Of a DNA stretch of 35,428 nt, positions 15,820 to 23,912 are shown piece by piece. The notes beneath the pieces are model-generated. The model saw nothing but the letters and a program-made list of their open reading frames with translations, ran no database searches and was not told where the DNA came from. Numbering within the stretch: the first letter of the stretch is position 1; the number at the start of each line of letters is the position of its first letter. The stretch is from an uncultured Bacteroidales bacterium. Lineage in GTDB: Bacteria > Bacteroidota > Bacteroidia > Bacteroidales > P3. The DNA is taken from assembly GCA_937876865.1 (NCBI GenBank), contig CALEFF010000007.1, forward strand, positions 1 to 35,428. Direction: 5' to 3'. Made by a program: the position numbers and the translations under genes.

Positions 15820-18774
15820 ATGCAACATAAAAAAGCAGTAAATATTATCGGTTGGATAATAGCTACACTAACTACATTACTTTATACCTTTACACAGTAT
15901 CCTACAATTTCGTTTTGGGACGGGGCAGAGTTTGCTACAACTTCCACTACACTTCAAATATCTCACCCACCAGGAGCACCATTCTTTCAACTCTTAGGTT
16001 CAATCATTCCAATCACTTATTTATCTCCACTATTTAGTGGACTAAGCGTAATGATGCTTTATCATATTTGTGTTTACGTTTTGTCGCGTTTCTCTCAAAT
16101 GTACCCTGGGATTATTACCTCTTCAATAATAGGAGCATTAACCTTTGCGGTGTTGGATTCACAATGGTTTTGTGCAAATGAAACAGATGTTTATCCATTA
16201 TCACTCTTACTTAGCCTGCTTTCAATATGGTTAACAATCAAATGGACTCAAACTCATAGAGTAAATTACCTTATATTGATATGCCTTATTTTAGGACTTT
16301 CACTTTGCGTTCATCAACTCACCCTACTTGCTCTTCCTGCTATTTGTTTGATTATTTATTTCGATAAAAGAAAAACTAATTTCAAAGGAGCCTTACTTTA
16401 TTTATTTATATCCTTATTGTTAATTGTTCTTATACAATTTCTTTTGCCAATATTTTTAATATGGATATTATCAGAGTATGCAATACTTAAAATTATAATT
16501 TTTTCACTTATTCTTGCTTTTCTAATTGTCGTTGCCTACAAAAAATCAAAACCAATTTTACTATACACAATTTTAGGAATAATATTTCTTATTGTAGGAT
16601 TAAGCATCTATCTTATTATTCCAATACGTTCAAATGCAGGAGTACCTCTTAATCAATATAGTCCAAACACAGCAAATCAATTTAAAAACTATTACAACAG
16701 AGAAAATTTCACTAAACCTCCTCTTGTTTATGGACAATATTATACAGCCCTACCACCAGAAAATTTTGAAACAACAGAGAATGGACAACTAAAACCAATC
16801 TTTGCCAAAGAGCAAAAAACAATTTTTCCAAGAATGTGGAACTATGAAAACATTGCTTATGAAAATGGTTACATAGAATGGGTAGGACAGCCCGAAGAAA
16901 CAGTGATAATAAATGGAGAGGAAAGAGTTAAACCTTCCTTTAAGCAAAATTTACAATTCTTCTTTTCCTATCAACTCAATTATATGTACTTTCGCTATCT
17001 GTTGAATAACTTTTCTGGAAAAGTAAACGATGTTCAAGGTTATGGAGACTATAAAAACTCGCAATGGACTACTGGAATAAAATACTTAGAGGATAAAATG
17101 AGTATAAACTCTCAAACTCTCAATCCTCAGGCACAAAAGGGACATAACCTATATTATTCAATACCACTTTTGTTAATAATAATAGGATTATTCTATCATT
17201 TAAGAAAGGACTCAAAATATTTTCTTGTTAATTTAATTCTCTTTTTCTTTTCATCCATAGCTCTTGTTCTTTATCTTAATCAAGCAGCCTACCAACCAAG
17301 AGAAAGAGATTATGTCTTTTTACTATCGTTTGCTTCGCTAAGTCTTTGGTTAGTTATAGGAATCTTCTCAATTTCTCAAACAATAGCCAATATTATCAAA
17401 TTAAGACGCCCAATCTATATAACACCTATTTTCATAGCCTTGCCAATCTATGTAGGTATTGAAAATTATGATGACCATAATCACGCAGGACAATACACCG
17501 CAAGAAATTTTGCAATATCTATGCTTGAAAGTTGCGATAAAAATGCAATTCTTTTTGTCAATGGCGACAACGATACCTTTCCTCTGTGGTATGTTCAAAA
17601 TGTTGAGGGCATTCGTAGGGATGTTAGAGTAATCAATCTTCAATTATTAAACGATGATTCAAACATAAAACAACTCTATCAAGCACAATATGAGTCTGCT
17701 CCAATAGAAACCTCGCTAACAGCAAAACAATATGAAAATCAATACACATATAATCAAATCTATCCAAGTTTTGATAGAGAACATTTGGTCAAAGTAATAA
17801 AAGATTCTTATGCTCTTACCGACACACTCTTTGGAACAAAACTTCATATACTCAATACAAATAAATATTATCTTAAAAAAGACAATGATTCTTTGTATTG
17901 GCAATACAATGCCTTGGAAATAGGCAAAGCAACTCTTGTAGCACTCGATATAATCGCTACAAATATTGAGAAACGTCCTATTTATTTTTCTGCATACTCT
18001 ATTGACGATTTTTTTGGTTTAGAAAATTATCTTAGATTAGAAGGATTTGCCTATAAATTAGAAGGAAAACCAAACGAAAGCCAAGAAATAATTGCCCTAA
18101 AAGCAGGAGAAATAAATGAAGAGAAAATGTATGAGAATTTTATTCATAAATTTCAGTGGAAAAACTTTGACAAACAAGACGTTTACTACAATGAAATAGA
18201 ACGAGATATAGTAAAACAATTCTATGACAACTCAATATGTTTAGCATACAAACTATTGCAAAAAAATAAAGCAGATAAAGCACTCATTGTTTGCAATACA
18301 TTGACCGAAAACCTACCTCTTACTATTCATTACTACCCTGAGGCAGCGGCAGATTTAGCAATAATTTACTCACTCTTAGGACAAGAAAAAAAATCCGATT
18401 CATACATACACCTATCTACACAACAATTCTCTAAAATTATGCAACAATATTTCTCACTCAATACCTCACAACAAGCACAAGACAGAATACAAATACAAAA
18501 ATTAGAAAACACTTGGTATCGTTTGCTATTACAAAGTCAAGATTGGGGGTTAGAACATATACGCATTACCCTTGCCGATGGATACTTTACAATGATAAAC
18601 CAATACCTAAAAATCACCCTGCGACAATTTGAAAAAATGACAGAAAACTCTGAATATTACTATCAAGAAATAGAAAATATAACACTACAACTGCGAAATA
18701 TTTATTCTCTTGCAGAAGAATATGAAGAAAAACTAATACCTATCCCCGAAAAACTCTTAGAATTCTTTAAATAA
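15820..18774 (+). CDS. DUF2723 / GT117-family membrane glycosyltransferase-like protein
   Basis: A 984-residue polytopic membrane protein. The N-terminal DUF2723 region (PF11028) has SFWDGAEFATTS (31-42) and ISHPPGAPFFQLLG (47-60), whose acidic and His/Pro motifs resemble GT-C glycosyltransferases. About ten hydrophobic segments follow up to residue ~550. A soluble region of roughly 430 residues completes the chain, with the conserved NGDNDTFPLWYVQ stretch early and helical, TPR-like segments later. The family is assigned to glycosyltransferase family 117. A role in glycosylating exported proteins or lipids is plausible from the fold but not shown. It is the last gene of the recQ-aroB-T9SS-lptE operon, followed by a strong terminator. 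Confidence 0.85.
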   Translation: MQHKKAVNIIGWIIATLTTLLYTFTQYPTISFWDGAEFATTSTTLQISHPPGAPFFQLLGSIIPITYLSPLFSGLSVMMLYHICVYVLSRFSQMYPGIITSSIIGALTFAVLDSQWFCANETDVYPLSLLLSLLSIWLTIKWTQTHRVNYLILICLILGLSLCVHQLTLLALPAICLIIYFDKRKTNFKGALLYLFISLLLIVLIQFLLPIFLIWILSEYAILKIIIFSLILAFLIVVAYKKSKPILLYTILGIIFLIVGLSIYLIIPIRSNAGVPLNQYSPNTANQFKNYYNRENFTKPPLVYGQYYTALPPENFETTENGQLKPIFAKEQKTIFPRMWNYENIAYENGYIEWVGQPEETVIINGEERVKPSFKQNLQFFFSYQLNYMYFRYLLNNFSGKVNDVQGYGDYKNSQWTTGIKYLEDKMSINSQTLNPQAQKGHNLYYSIPLLLIIIGLFYHLRKDSKYFLVNLILFFFSSIALVLYLNQAAYQPRERDYVFLLSFASLSLWLVIGIFSISQTIANIIKLRRPIYITPIFIALPIYVGIENYDDHNHAGQYTARNFAISMLESCDKNAILFVNGDNDTFPLWYVQNVEGIRRDVRVINLQLLNDDSNIKQLYQAQYESAPIETSLTAKQYENQYTYNQIYPSFDREHLVKVIKDSYALTDTLFGTKLHILNTNKYYLKKDNDSLYWQYNALEIGKATLVALDIIATNIEKRPIYFSAYSIDDFFGLENYLRLEGFAYKLEGKPNESQEIIALKAGEINEEKMYENFIHKFQWKNFDKQDVYYNEIERDIVKQFYDNSICLAYKLLQKNKADKALIVCNTLTENLPLTIHYYPEAAADLAIIYSLLGQEKKSDSYIHLSTQQFSKIMQQYFSLNTSQQAQDRIQIQKLENTWYRLLLQSQDWGLEHIRITLADGYFTMINQYLKITLRQFEKMTENSEYYYQEIENITLQLRNIYSLAEEYEEKLIPIPEKLLEFFK

Positions 18775-18788
18775 ATCAAAGAAAAAAT

Positions 18789-18832
18789 TAAATAAAGCAT
18801 AGAAAAATCATTTTTTTTCTATGCTTTATTTC
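18789..18832. terminator. Bidirectional terminator between GT117 and thioredoxin genes
   Basis: An 18-bp perfect inverted repeat: the left arm AATAAAGCATAGAAAAA and its flanking A at 18790-18807 pairs with 18814-18831, leaving a 6-base loop (TCATTT). The arms are A-rich then T-rich, so each strand presents a stem with a U-rich 3' side. It lies between convergent genes ending at 18774 and 18935. Confidence 0.85.
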
Positions 18833-18934
18833 TGCACGTGGTGCATACAATAATAAATATATAATAAAATAATAACTAAAAAGAAAAATAAATAAAAAGA
18901 AAAATGATAAACATTTTTTTTAATGTTTAATGAC

Positions 18935-19363
18935 TTATTTTAAAAGCACTTCTTGAATGAATTTATCAAGTTCTTCTTCGCTTTTTGCCCCAACCATTAT
19001 TTGTGGCTCGCCATCTTTTGGAACAAAAATCAAGGTTGGAATGCTGTTTATGCCGATTTCTTTTGCTAAAACATTTTCTTTATCTACGTTCACTTTGTAA
19101 ACAATGATTTTATCAGCATATTTCTCTGCCAATTTGTCTAAAATTGGAGAAATCATTTTGCATGGTTTACACCAATTTGCGTAGAAATCCACTATGATTG
19201 GTTTTTCTGCTAATGAAACCCACTTTTCTGGTGATTTTTCATAATTTGCAACCTTTGTTAAAAAGTCTTGTTTATTGATTTCAATAGGTTTGCTTTGCGA
19301 ATATGCAAATGAAAGCGTTAAGGTTGCAAATACAAAGACGAAGGTTTTGATAATTTTTTGCAT
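18935..19363 (-). CDS. Exported thioredoxin-fold protein
   Basis: A 142-residue thioredoxin with a signal peptide (about residues 1-22, cleaving after an AYSQ-type site). The active site is WCKPC at 64-68, preceded by IIVDFYAN, and the cis-proline is in SIPTLIFV. It should act in the periplasm as a disulfide reductase or oxidoreductase for envelope proteins, unlike cytoplasmic TrxA, which has the active site WCGPC and no signal. It is a single gene, convergent with the GT117 operon and divergent from the T9SS FnIII protein. A perfect -7 box TAAATTTG lies on the minus strand at 19395-19388. Confidence 0.9.
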   Translation of the reverse strand: MQKIIKTFVFVFATLTLSFAYSQSKPIEINKQDFLTKVANYEKSPEKWVSLAEKPIIVDFYANWCKPCKMISPILDKLAEKYADKIIVYKVNVDKENVLAKEIGINSIPTLIFVPKDGEPQIMVGAKSEEELDKFIQEVLLK

Positions 19364-19387
19364 AAATTTAAGTTTTTAATTTTTTTG

Positions 19388-19395
19388 CAAATTTA
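19388..19395 (-). promoter_or_regulatory. -7 promoter box for the exported thioredoxin
   Basis: The minus strand reads TAAATTTG, a perfect TAnnTTTG, 24 bases upstream of the thioredoxin ATG. No clear -33 TTTG is seen at the standard distance. Confidence 0.4.
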
Positions 19396-19443
19396 CAAAA
19401 AATAAATAAAACACATATATTGTTAAAAAAGAGATAAAAAATA

Positions 19444-19473
19444 TTGGTTTTATGTGTTTTTTTTGTACATTTG
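19444..19473 (+). promoter_or_regulatory. Promoter of the T9SS FnIII-exbB-exbD-tonB operon
   Basis: TTG at 19444-19446, 19 bases, then TACATTTG at 19466-19473: both boxes and the spacing match the Bacteroidetes consensus. Transcription should start near 19479, about 25 bases before ATG at 19504. The TTG of the -33 box would otherwise be mistaken for an upstream start codon. Confidence 0.7.
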
Positions 19474-19503
19474 CAGATAATTTTGTGTAATAATAATATA
19501 ATT

Positions 19504-21024
19504 ATGAAAAAATTACAATATTTATTGATAGGACTATTATTTGTTTGCGTTGGATTTCAACAAATTAACGCACAACCTGTAATGACAATGACAAGTGCAA
19601 CAGCTACTGCTTACAATTCAGCAGATCTTGCAGCAGATTATACATCTACTGGCGGTTGGACAGTTGCTAAAAAGGGATTTATTTATGGTACAAATCCAAC
19701 TCCAACAAAAGCAAACGGTGCTACTTTAAAACAAAAGACAGGTTCAACAGTTGCTGCTTTTACATCAACAGTTACAGGGTTAGCACCAAATACTACTTAT
19801 TATGTTAGAACATACGCAACAAAAACAAACCCTGCCGATACATTTTATTCAAGTAATATTCTTTCGTTTACAACACCTATGGCACAACCTCCTCAAATTG
19901 CAACTCCATCTGCCTCAGATATTACATTATTTACTGCAACATTGAATAGTACAATAACCGCAAAAGGTGATGCAACACAATTTACAAGCAAGGGATTTGT
20001 CTATTCAACTACCCCAAATCCAGATTGTAACACAGGAACAAAGCTTACCGTTTCTGGAACAGTAAATGCAAGCTCTATTCCTTTTCCTCTAACAAAAGAA
20101 GTAACAGGATTAACCTCGGGGGTAACGTATTATGTGAGAGCTTTTGCAATTATTAAATATGGTTCGGCAGTTACTGATACTATTTATACAGATGAAATTT
20201 CATTTACAACAGCACATGCTTGTCAAACTGTACCTACAAATGTTAATGTTTCGGAAATAGGAATTACGGAAGCAAAAATAGATTTTAATCCAGGGTTAGG
20301 ACAAAGTCAATGGCAAATAAAATGTGGAATAGTTGGACAACCAGATGACCAAGCCGCAATGTATGTAACAAATGATACTACATACGTTGTTACAGGTTTA
20401 GAAGGAGGCCGTTCTTATGCGGTTTATGTTAGAGCAATTTGTGGAGAATTGTACAGCGAATGGAGTTTAATGAGAACATTTGTTACTCAACCGCCATTAT
20501 GTGCAAATGTTAGTGGAGTAAGAACAACAGAGACTCAACACTCTTCTGTAAAAATTACTTGGAATCCAGGAAGTATGAGTCAAGATCAGTGGGAAGTAGT
20601 TTTCGCTCAAAGCAATCAAACCCTACCAAGCACAGGTGTAATGATATATGACCAACCTATTTTTTCTCCAATAGGACTTACACCTCAAACTGAGTATAAA
20701 ATGAAAGTTAGAGCAGTGTGTTCAGACGGAGAAGTAAGTTCTTGGAGTGATGAATTAGTGTTTAATACAATTCAACAAGGCATAGAAGATGCTGAAATCT
20801 TAGAAAATGTGGACATTTATCCTAATCCAACAAGTGGGAAAATATCTTTTCGAGCAAATAATCTTAAAGTAGAAAGAATAGAAATACTAAATGTCTTAGG
20901 TGAAGTAGTATATTTTTCAAACAAATTGCCAGAAGAATATGACTTTGAAAATAAAGAAGGAATTTTCTTCGTTAATATTTACACCGAAAAAGGTATTCAA
21001 ACAAGGAAAATAGTAGTTAAATAA
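19504..21024 (+). CDS. T9SS-secreted protein with FnIII-like repeats
   Basis: A 506-residue exported protein starting at ATG 19504, where the signal peptide begins (MKKLQYLLIGLLFVCVGFQQ, ending INAQ). Four beta-sandwich modules follow (roughly 24-125, 130-237, 240-330, 333-420). Modules 1 and 2 repeat a GLAPNTTYYVRTYA / GLTSGVTYYVRAFA pattern. Modules 3 and 4 are fibronectin-III-like with YAVYVRAICG and YKMKVRAVCS. The chain ends in a type A T9SS sorting domain (VDIYPNPTSGKISF...GIFFVNIYTEKGIQTRKIVVK). It is likely a surface adhesin or scaffold. It leads an operon with exbB (17-base gap), exbD and tonB, driven by the promoter at 19444-19473. Confidence 0.85.
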   Translation: MKKLQYLLIGLLFVCVGFQQINAQPVMTMTSATATAYNSADLAADYTSTGGWTVAKKGFIYGTNPTPTKANGATLKQKTGSTVAAFTSTVTGLAPNTTYYVRTYATKTNPADTFYSSNILSFTTPMAQPPQIATPSASDITLFTATLNSTITAKGDATQFTSKGFVYSTTPNPDCNTGTKLTVSGTVNASSIPFPLTKEVTGLTSGVTYYVRAFAIIKYGSAVTDTIYTDEISFTTAHACQTVPTNVNVSEIGITEAKIDFNPGLGQSQWQIKCGIVGQPDDQAAMYVTNDTTYVVTGLEGGRSYAVYVRAICGELYSEWSLMRTFVTQPPLCANVSGVRTTETQHSSVKITWNPGSMSQDQWEVVFAQSNQTLPSTGVMIYDQPIFSPIGLTPQTEYKMKVRAVCSDGEVSSWSDELVFNTIQQGIEDAEILENVDIYPNPTSGKISFRANNLKVERIEILNVLGEVVYFSNKLPEEYDFENKEGIFFVNIYTEKGIQTRKIVVK

Positions 21025-21041
21025 TAAAAAAATAAGTTTCA

Positions 21042-21737
21042 ATGTTATCAAGTATATTTTTACAAATATCACAAACAGCAACAGAAGTTGCTTCCGAAGC
21101 AGTAGCAACACAAGCCGAATTAAATATTTTTGAATTAGCCACAAAAGGTGGTTGGGTTATGATAGTGTTGGCTATTTTGTTAATAGTAGCCATTTACATC
21201 TTTGTTGAAAGATTCTTAGCTCTTAGAAAAGCATTAAAAGAAGATACCTTCTTTATGGAAAACGTGAAGAATTGTATTCATAGTGGTGATTTAGAAGGAG
21301 CAAAGAATCTTACAAGAAACAATCCTACACCAATAGGAAGAATGGTTGATAAAGGACTTTCGCGATTAGGTAGACCATTAAACGATATCAATCAAGCAAT
21401 AGAAAATGTTGGTAAGTTAGAAGTGGCACAATTGGAAAGTGGGGTGTCAATGGTAGGAACAATCGCAGCATTAGGCCCTTCATTAGGATTTCTTGGTACT
21501 GTAACAGGTATGGTTAAAGCATTCTTCGATATGAGTACCGCAGGAAATAATATAGATATTCAATTGCTTTCCGGAGGTATTTATGAAGCAATGGTAACTA
21601 CTGTTGGAGGTTTGATTGTCGGTATTATAGCAAACTTTTTGTATAGCATTCTTGTTGGACAGATAAATAAAGTGATTTTTATGTTGGAAGCAAGAACAAT
21701 GGAATTTATGGATCTTTTGCACGAACCTGCAAAATAA
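21042..21737 (+). CDS. exbB: MotA/TolQ/ExbB proton channel protein
   Basis: A 231-residue inner-membrane protein with three main hydrophobic segments. The first is near residues 35-55 (GGWVMIVLAILLIVAIYIFV). The second lies in the GTIAALGPSLGFLGTVTGMVKAF block, and the third is at VGGLIVGIIANFLYSILVGQ. This pattern is that of ExbB/TolQ (PF01618), the proton-channel pentamer that drives TonB- or Tol-dependent work at the outer membrane. It starts 17 bases after the T9SS protein gene and is followed by exbD, consistent with a functional ExbBD motor. Assignment to ExbB rather than TolQ rests on the TonB-like gene downstream. Confidence 0.93.
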   Translation: MLSSIFLQISQTATEVASEAVATQAELNIFELATKGGWVMIVLAILLIVAIYIFVERFLALRKALKEDTFFMENVKNCIHSGDLEGAKNLTRNNPTPIGRMVDKGLSRLGRPLNDINQAIENVGKLEVAQLESGVSMVGTIAALGPSLGFLGTVTGMVKAFFDMSTAGNNIDIQLLSGGIYEAMVTTVGGLIVGIIANFLYSILVGQINKVIFMLEARTMEFMDLLHEPAK

Positions 21738-21753
21738 AAAATCTTTCTTTGTT

Positions 21754-22167
21754 ATGATTCAAACAAGAAATAAAATAGATCCTAATTTCAATTCTTCATC
21801 AATGGCGGATTTGGTGTTTTTGTTGCTAATCTTCTTTATGCTAACATCAACCCTTATTAGTCCGAACGCAATCAAACTATTGTTGCCACAAAGTACAAGT
21901 GGACAAACATTAGCAAAGCAAAATGTAGTTGTTTCCATAGATTCAAATTATAAATACTACGTTGAAAACATTGAAACAAGCGAAGAAGAATTGTCTCAAG
22001 TAATTGGAGGATTTTTAAAAGACGTAACAGACGGAACAGTTAAACTACACTCAGATAAAACTGTTCCTGTACAATATGTAGTTACTGTTATAGATGCAGT
22101 AAACAAAGTAAATGCTCAACAAGGAAAAAAACACAAAGTTATTTTAGCAACAGAGGCAACTAAATAA
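21754..22167 (+). CDS. exbD: ExbD/TolR family biopolymer transport protein
   Basis: A 137-residue protein with a short cytoplasmic N-terminus. One transmembrane helix carries the conserved acidic residue (MADLVFLLLIFFMLTST, with the Asp at about residue 19). A periplasmic domain follows with KLLLPQSTSG and the IDAVNKVNAQQGKK region. It is the ExbD partner of ExbB in the proton-driven motor. The gene is 16 bases after exbB, and its TAA overlaps the tonB-like ATG by one base (TAATG). Many Bacteroidetes operons carry two exbD copies; only one is here. Confidence 0.92.
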   Translation: MIQTRNKIDPNFNSSSMADLVFLLLIFFMLTSTLISPNAIKLLLPQSTSGQTLAKQNVVVSIDSNYKYYVENIETSEEELSQVIGGFLKDVTDGTVKLHSDKTVPVQYVVTVIDAVNKVNAQQGKKHKVILATEATK

Positions 22168-22877
22168 TGAACGAAAAAAATAGAAGAAAACTCATTAGTG
22201 CGATTATTACGCTGTTTGTATCTCTGATAGGAACAGGTATTTTGTTTGTTGTTGCCTTACCGTATCCCGATCCGCCACCTCCAGAATTAGGAGTGGAGAT
22301 GAATGCAGAGGAACTCTCAGATATTGGAAACGATTTTGACAATGCCTCAGAAGGAGGAGAAGATGTTTCAAATAATGTAGCGTCTAATTATTCCAAAGAA
22401 AACATTGTAAATCAAGATACAGAAGAGGCACCAATATCAAGCAAGAGAAATGAAACTGTAACTCCTAAAAAAGAGAATGAAAAACCTGCTGAGCCAGCAA
22501 TTAACCAAAATGCTTTATTCTCAAAAGGTAAAATAAAGAAAGGAAACGGTGGTTCACAAGGTGTTTCCAAAGGAAGTGGAACTGGAGCAGGTGGAAACGG
22601 CGATGGAAAAGGTGTTTCATTTAATTTAGGTGGTAGAGGAGCAAAAGAACTTGTGCCTCCATCAGCCTCAAACAATACTCCGGGAAAGATTGTTGTAGAA
22701 ATATTTGTTGATAAAGAAGGAAATGTAGTTAGAGCAAAAGCAGGTGTAAAAGGAACTACTATTTCAAATTCCAATCTTTATAGAAAATGTGAACAAGCTG
22801 CAAGAAAATGTAAATTTGCCGCTGATCCAAATGCACCAGAAGAACAAAGAGGAACGATTACTTATCGTTTCGTTTAA
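22167..22877 (+). CDS. tonB: TonB-like energy transducer
   Basis: A 236-residue protein with one N-terminal membrane helix (about 8-30) followed by a short proline run (YPDPPPPE). A low-complexity linker comes next, with charged and then Gly/Ser-rich repeats (GGSQGVSKGSGTGAGGNGDG). The C-terminal ~85 residues look like a TonB C-terminal domain (GKIVVEIFVDKEGNVVRAKAG...RGTITYRFV). It should link the ExbBD motor to TonB-dependent outer-membrane receptors. No receptor is encoded nearby. The 3' end overlaps the convergent hydE gene by 20 bases. Confidence 0.8.
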   Translation: MNEKNRRKLISAIITLFVSLIGTGILFVVALPYPDPPPPELGVEMNAEELSDIGNDFDNASEGGEDVSNNVASNYSKENIVNQDTEEAPISSKRNETVTPKKENEKPAEPAINQNALFSKGKIKKGNGGSQGVSKGSGTGAGGNGDGKGVSFNLGGRGAKELVPPSASNNTPGKIVVEIFVDKEGNVVRAKAGVKGTTISNSNLYRKCEQAARKCKFAADPNAPEEQRGTITYRFV

Positions 22878-23907
22878 CGTCTCCTCTGCTTACAACAATT
22901 TTATAACCTAAGGAATTTACTTGATTTTTCAATTCTTCTAAGCCTTCAACAGCTTCTTTTCCTACAAATGCTTTATTATTGTATAAATTATAGAGTTTTC
23001 TAACATCTGTTGGCGAAAGATTTGGCATAACTACATTTGCACCAACTTGAAGACCTAATTCTCTGCCGTTTTCCGCAATAGAACCAAGTGCAGTTGTAGA
23101 TGGAATAAGAGAATAAGGGAACATTAAACGAAGAATTGCTACTAAACGAAGAGTTTTATGTAAATCTCCTTGTGTTTTATCTTTAAAAGGAGTGTCAATA
23201 TGAGGAATAAAAGGACCTATTCCAATCATATCAGGTTGCAATTCTTGTAAAAATCTTAAATCTGCAATGATATTTTCAGTTGTTTGAAAAGGAGAACCGA
23301 CCATAAAGCCCGATCCAACTTGAAAACCTATTTCTTTTAAGTCAAATAAGCATTGTTTTCTTTTCTCTAACTTCATTGCCGAAGGGTGAAGTTTTGTGTA
23401 GTGTTCTTCGGTCGCAGTTTCGTGTCTTAGAAGATAACGATCTGCCCCTGCATTGAAAAAATCTTGATAAGTTTGTTTGTTTTTCTCACCTATTGACAAA
23501 GTTATTGCACAATCGGGGTAAGATTTTTTAATTTTAGATACAACTTCACAAATCTCTTTATCTGAGAAATGCAAGTCTTCTCCACCTTGCATTACAAAAG
23601 TTCTAAATCCTAAAGAGTAACCATAAGAAACGCAATCTAAAATATTTTTTTGACATAGGCGATACCTCTCAACATTAAGATTACTACATCTAATTCCACA
23701 GTACAAACAATTATTTTTACAGTAATTACTTATTTCTATAAGTCCACGTATATATATGTCTGTACCATATATTTGTTTTCTTTTTTTGTCTGCTTGTTTA
23801 AATAGATACTCTTCTTGAATAGAATTGTCTTTACATTCAATTAAAGATTTTAATTGATCGTTTTCCAAGTTTTGTCTTTCAAAAAGAGTATCTATTAAAT
23901 CAAACAT
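22858..23907 (-). CDS. hydE: [FeFe]-hydrogenase H-cluster maturase HydE (radical SAM)
   Basis: A 349-residue radical-SAM enzyme. The [4Fe-4S] motif is C63-xxx-C67-xx-C70 in ISNYCKNNCLYCGIRC, followed by GFRTFVMQGGED. Further HydE-like features are RHETATEEHYTKLHPSAM, GSGFMVGSPFQTTENI, DMIGIGPFIPH and VGANVVMPNLSPTDVRKLY. HydE, with HydF and HydG, builds the catalytic cluster of [FeFe]-hydrogenase; biotin synthase and PylB are related but lack several of these blocks. It lies 5 bases downstream of hppA and is probably co-transcribed with it. hydF, hydG and a hydrogenase are not in the window. Confidence 0.92.
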   Translation of the reverse strand: MFDLIDTLFERQNLENDQLKSLIECKDNSIQEEYLFKQADKKRKQIYGTDIYIRGLIEISNYCKNNCLYCGIRCSNLNVERYRLCQKNILDCVSYGYSLGFRTFVMQGGEDLHFSDKEICEVVSKIKKSYPDCAITLSIGEKNKQTYQDFFNAGADRYLLRHETATEEHYTKLHPSAMKLEKRKQCLFDLKEIGFQVGSGFMVGSPFQTTENIIADLRFLQELQPDMIGIGPFIPHIDTPFKDKTQGDLHKTLRLVAILRLMFPYSLIPSTTALGSIAENGRELGLQVGANVVMPNLSPTDVRKLYNLYNNKAFVGKEAVEGLEELKNQVNSLGYKIVVSRGDVKRNDK

Positions 23908-23912
23908 AACTT

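Noticed and set aside
22412..22774. 120-residue Pro/Phe-rich minus-strand frame
   Set aside because: It is a shadow of the Gly-rich linker in the TonB-like protein.
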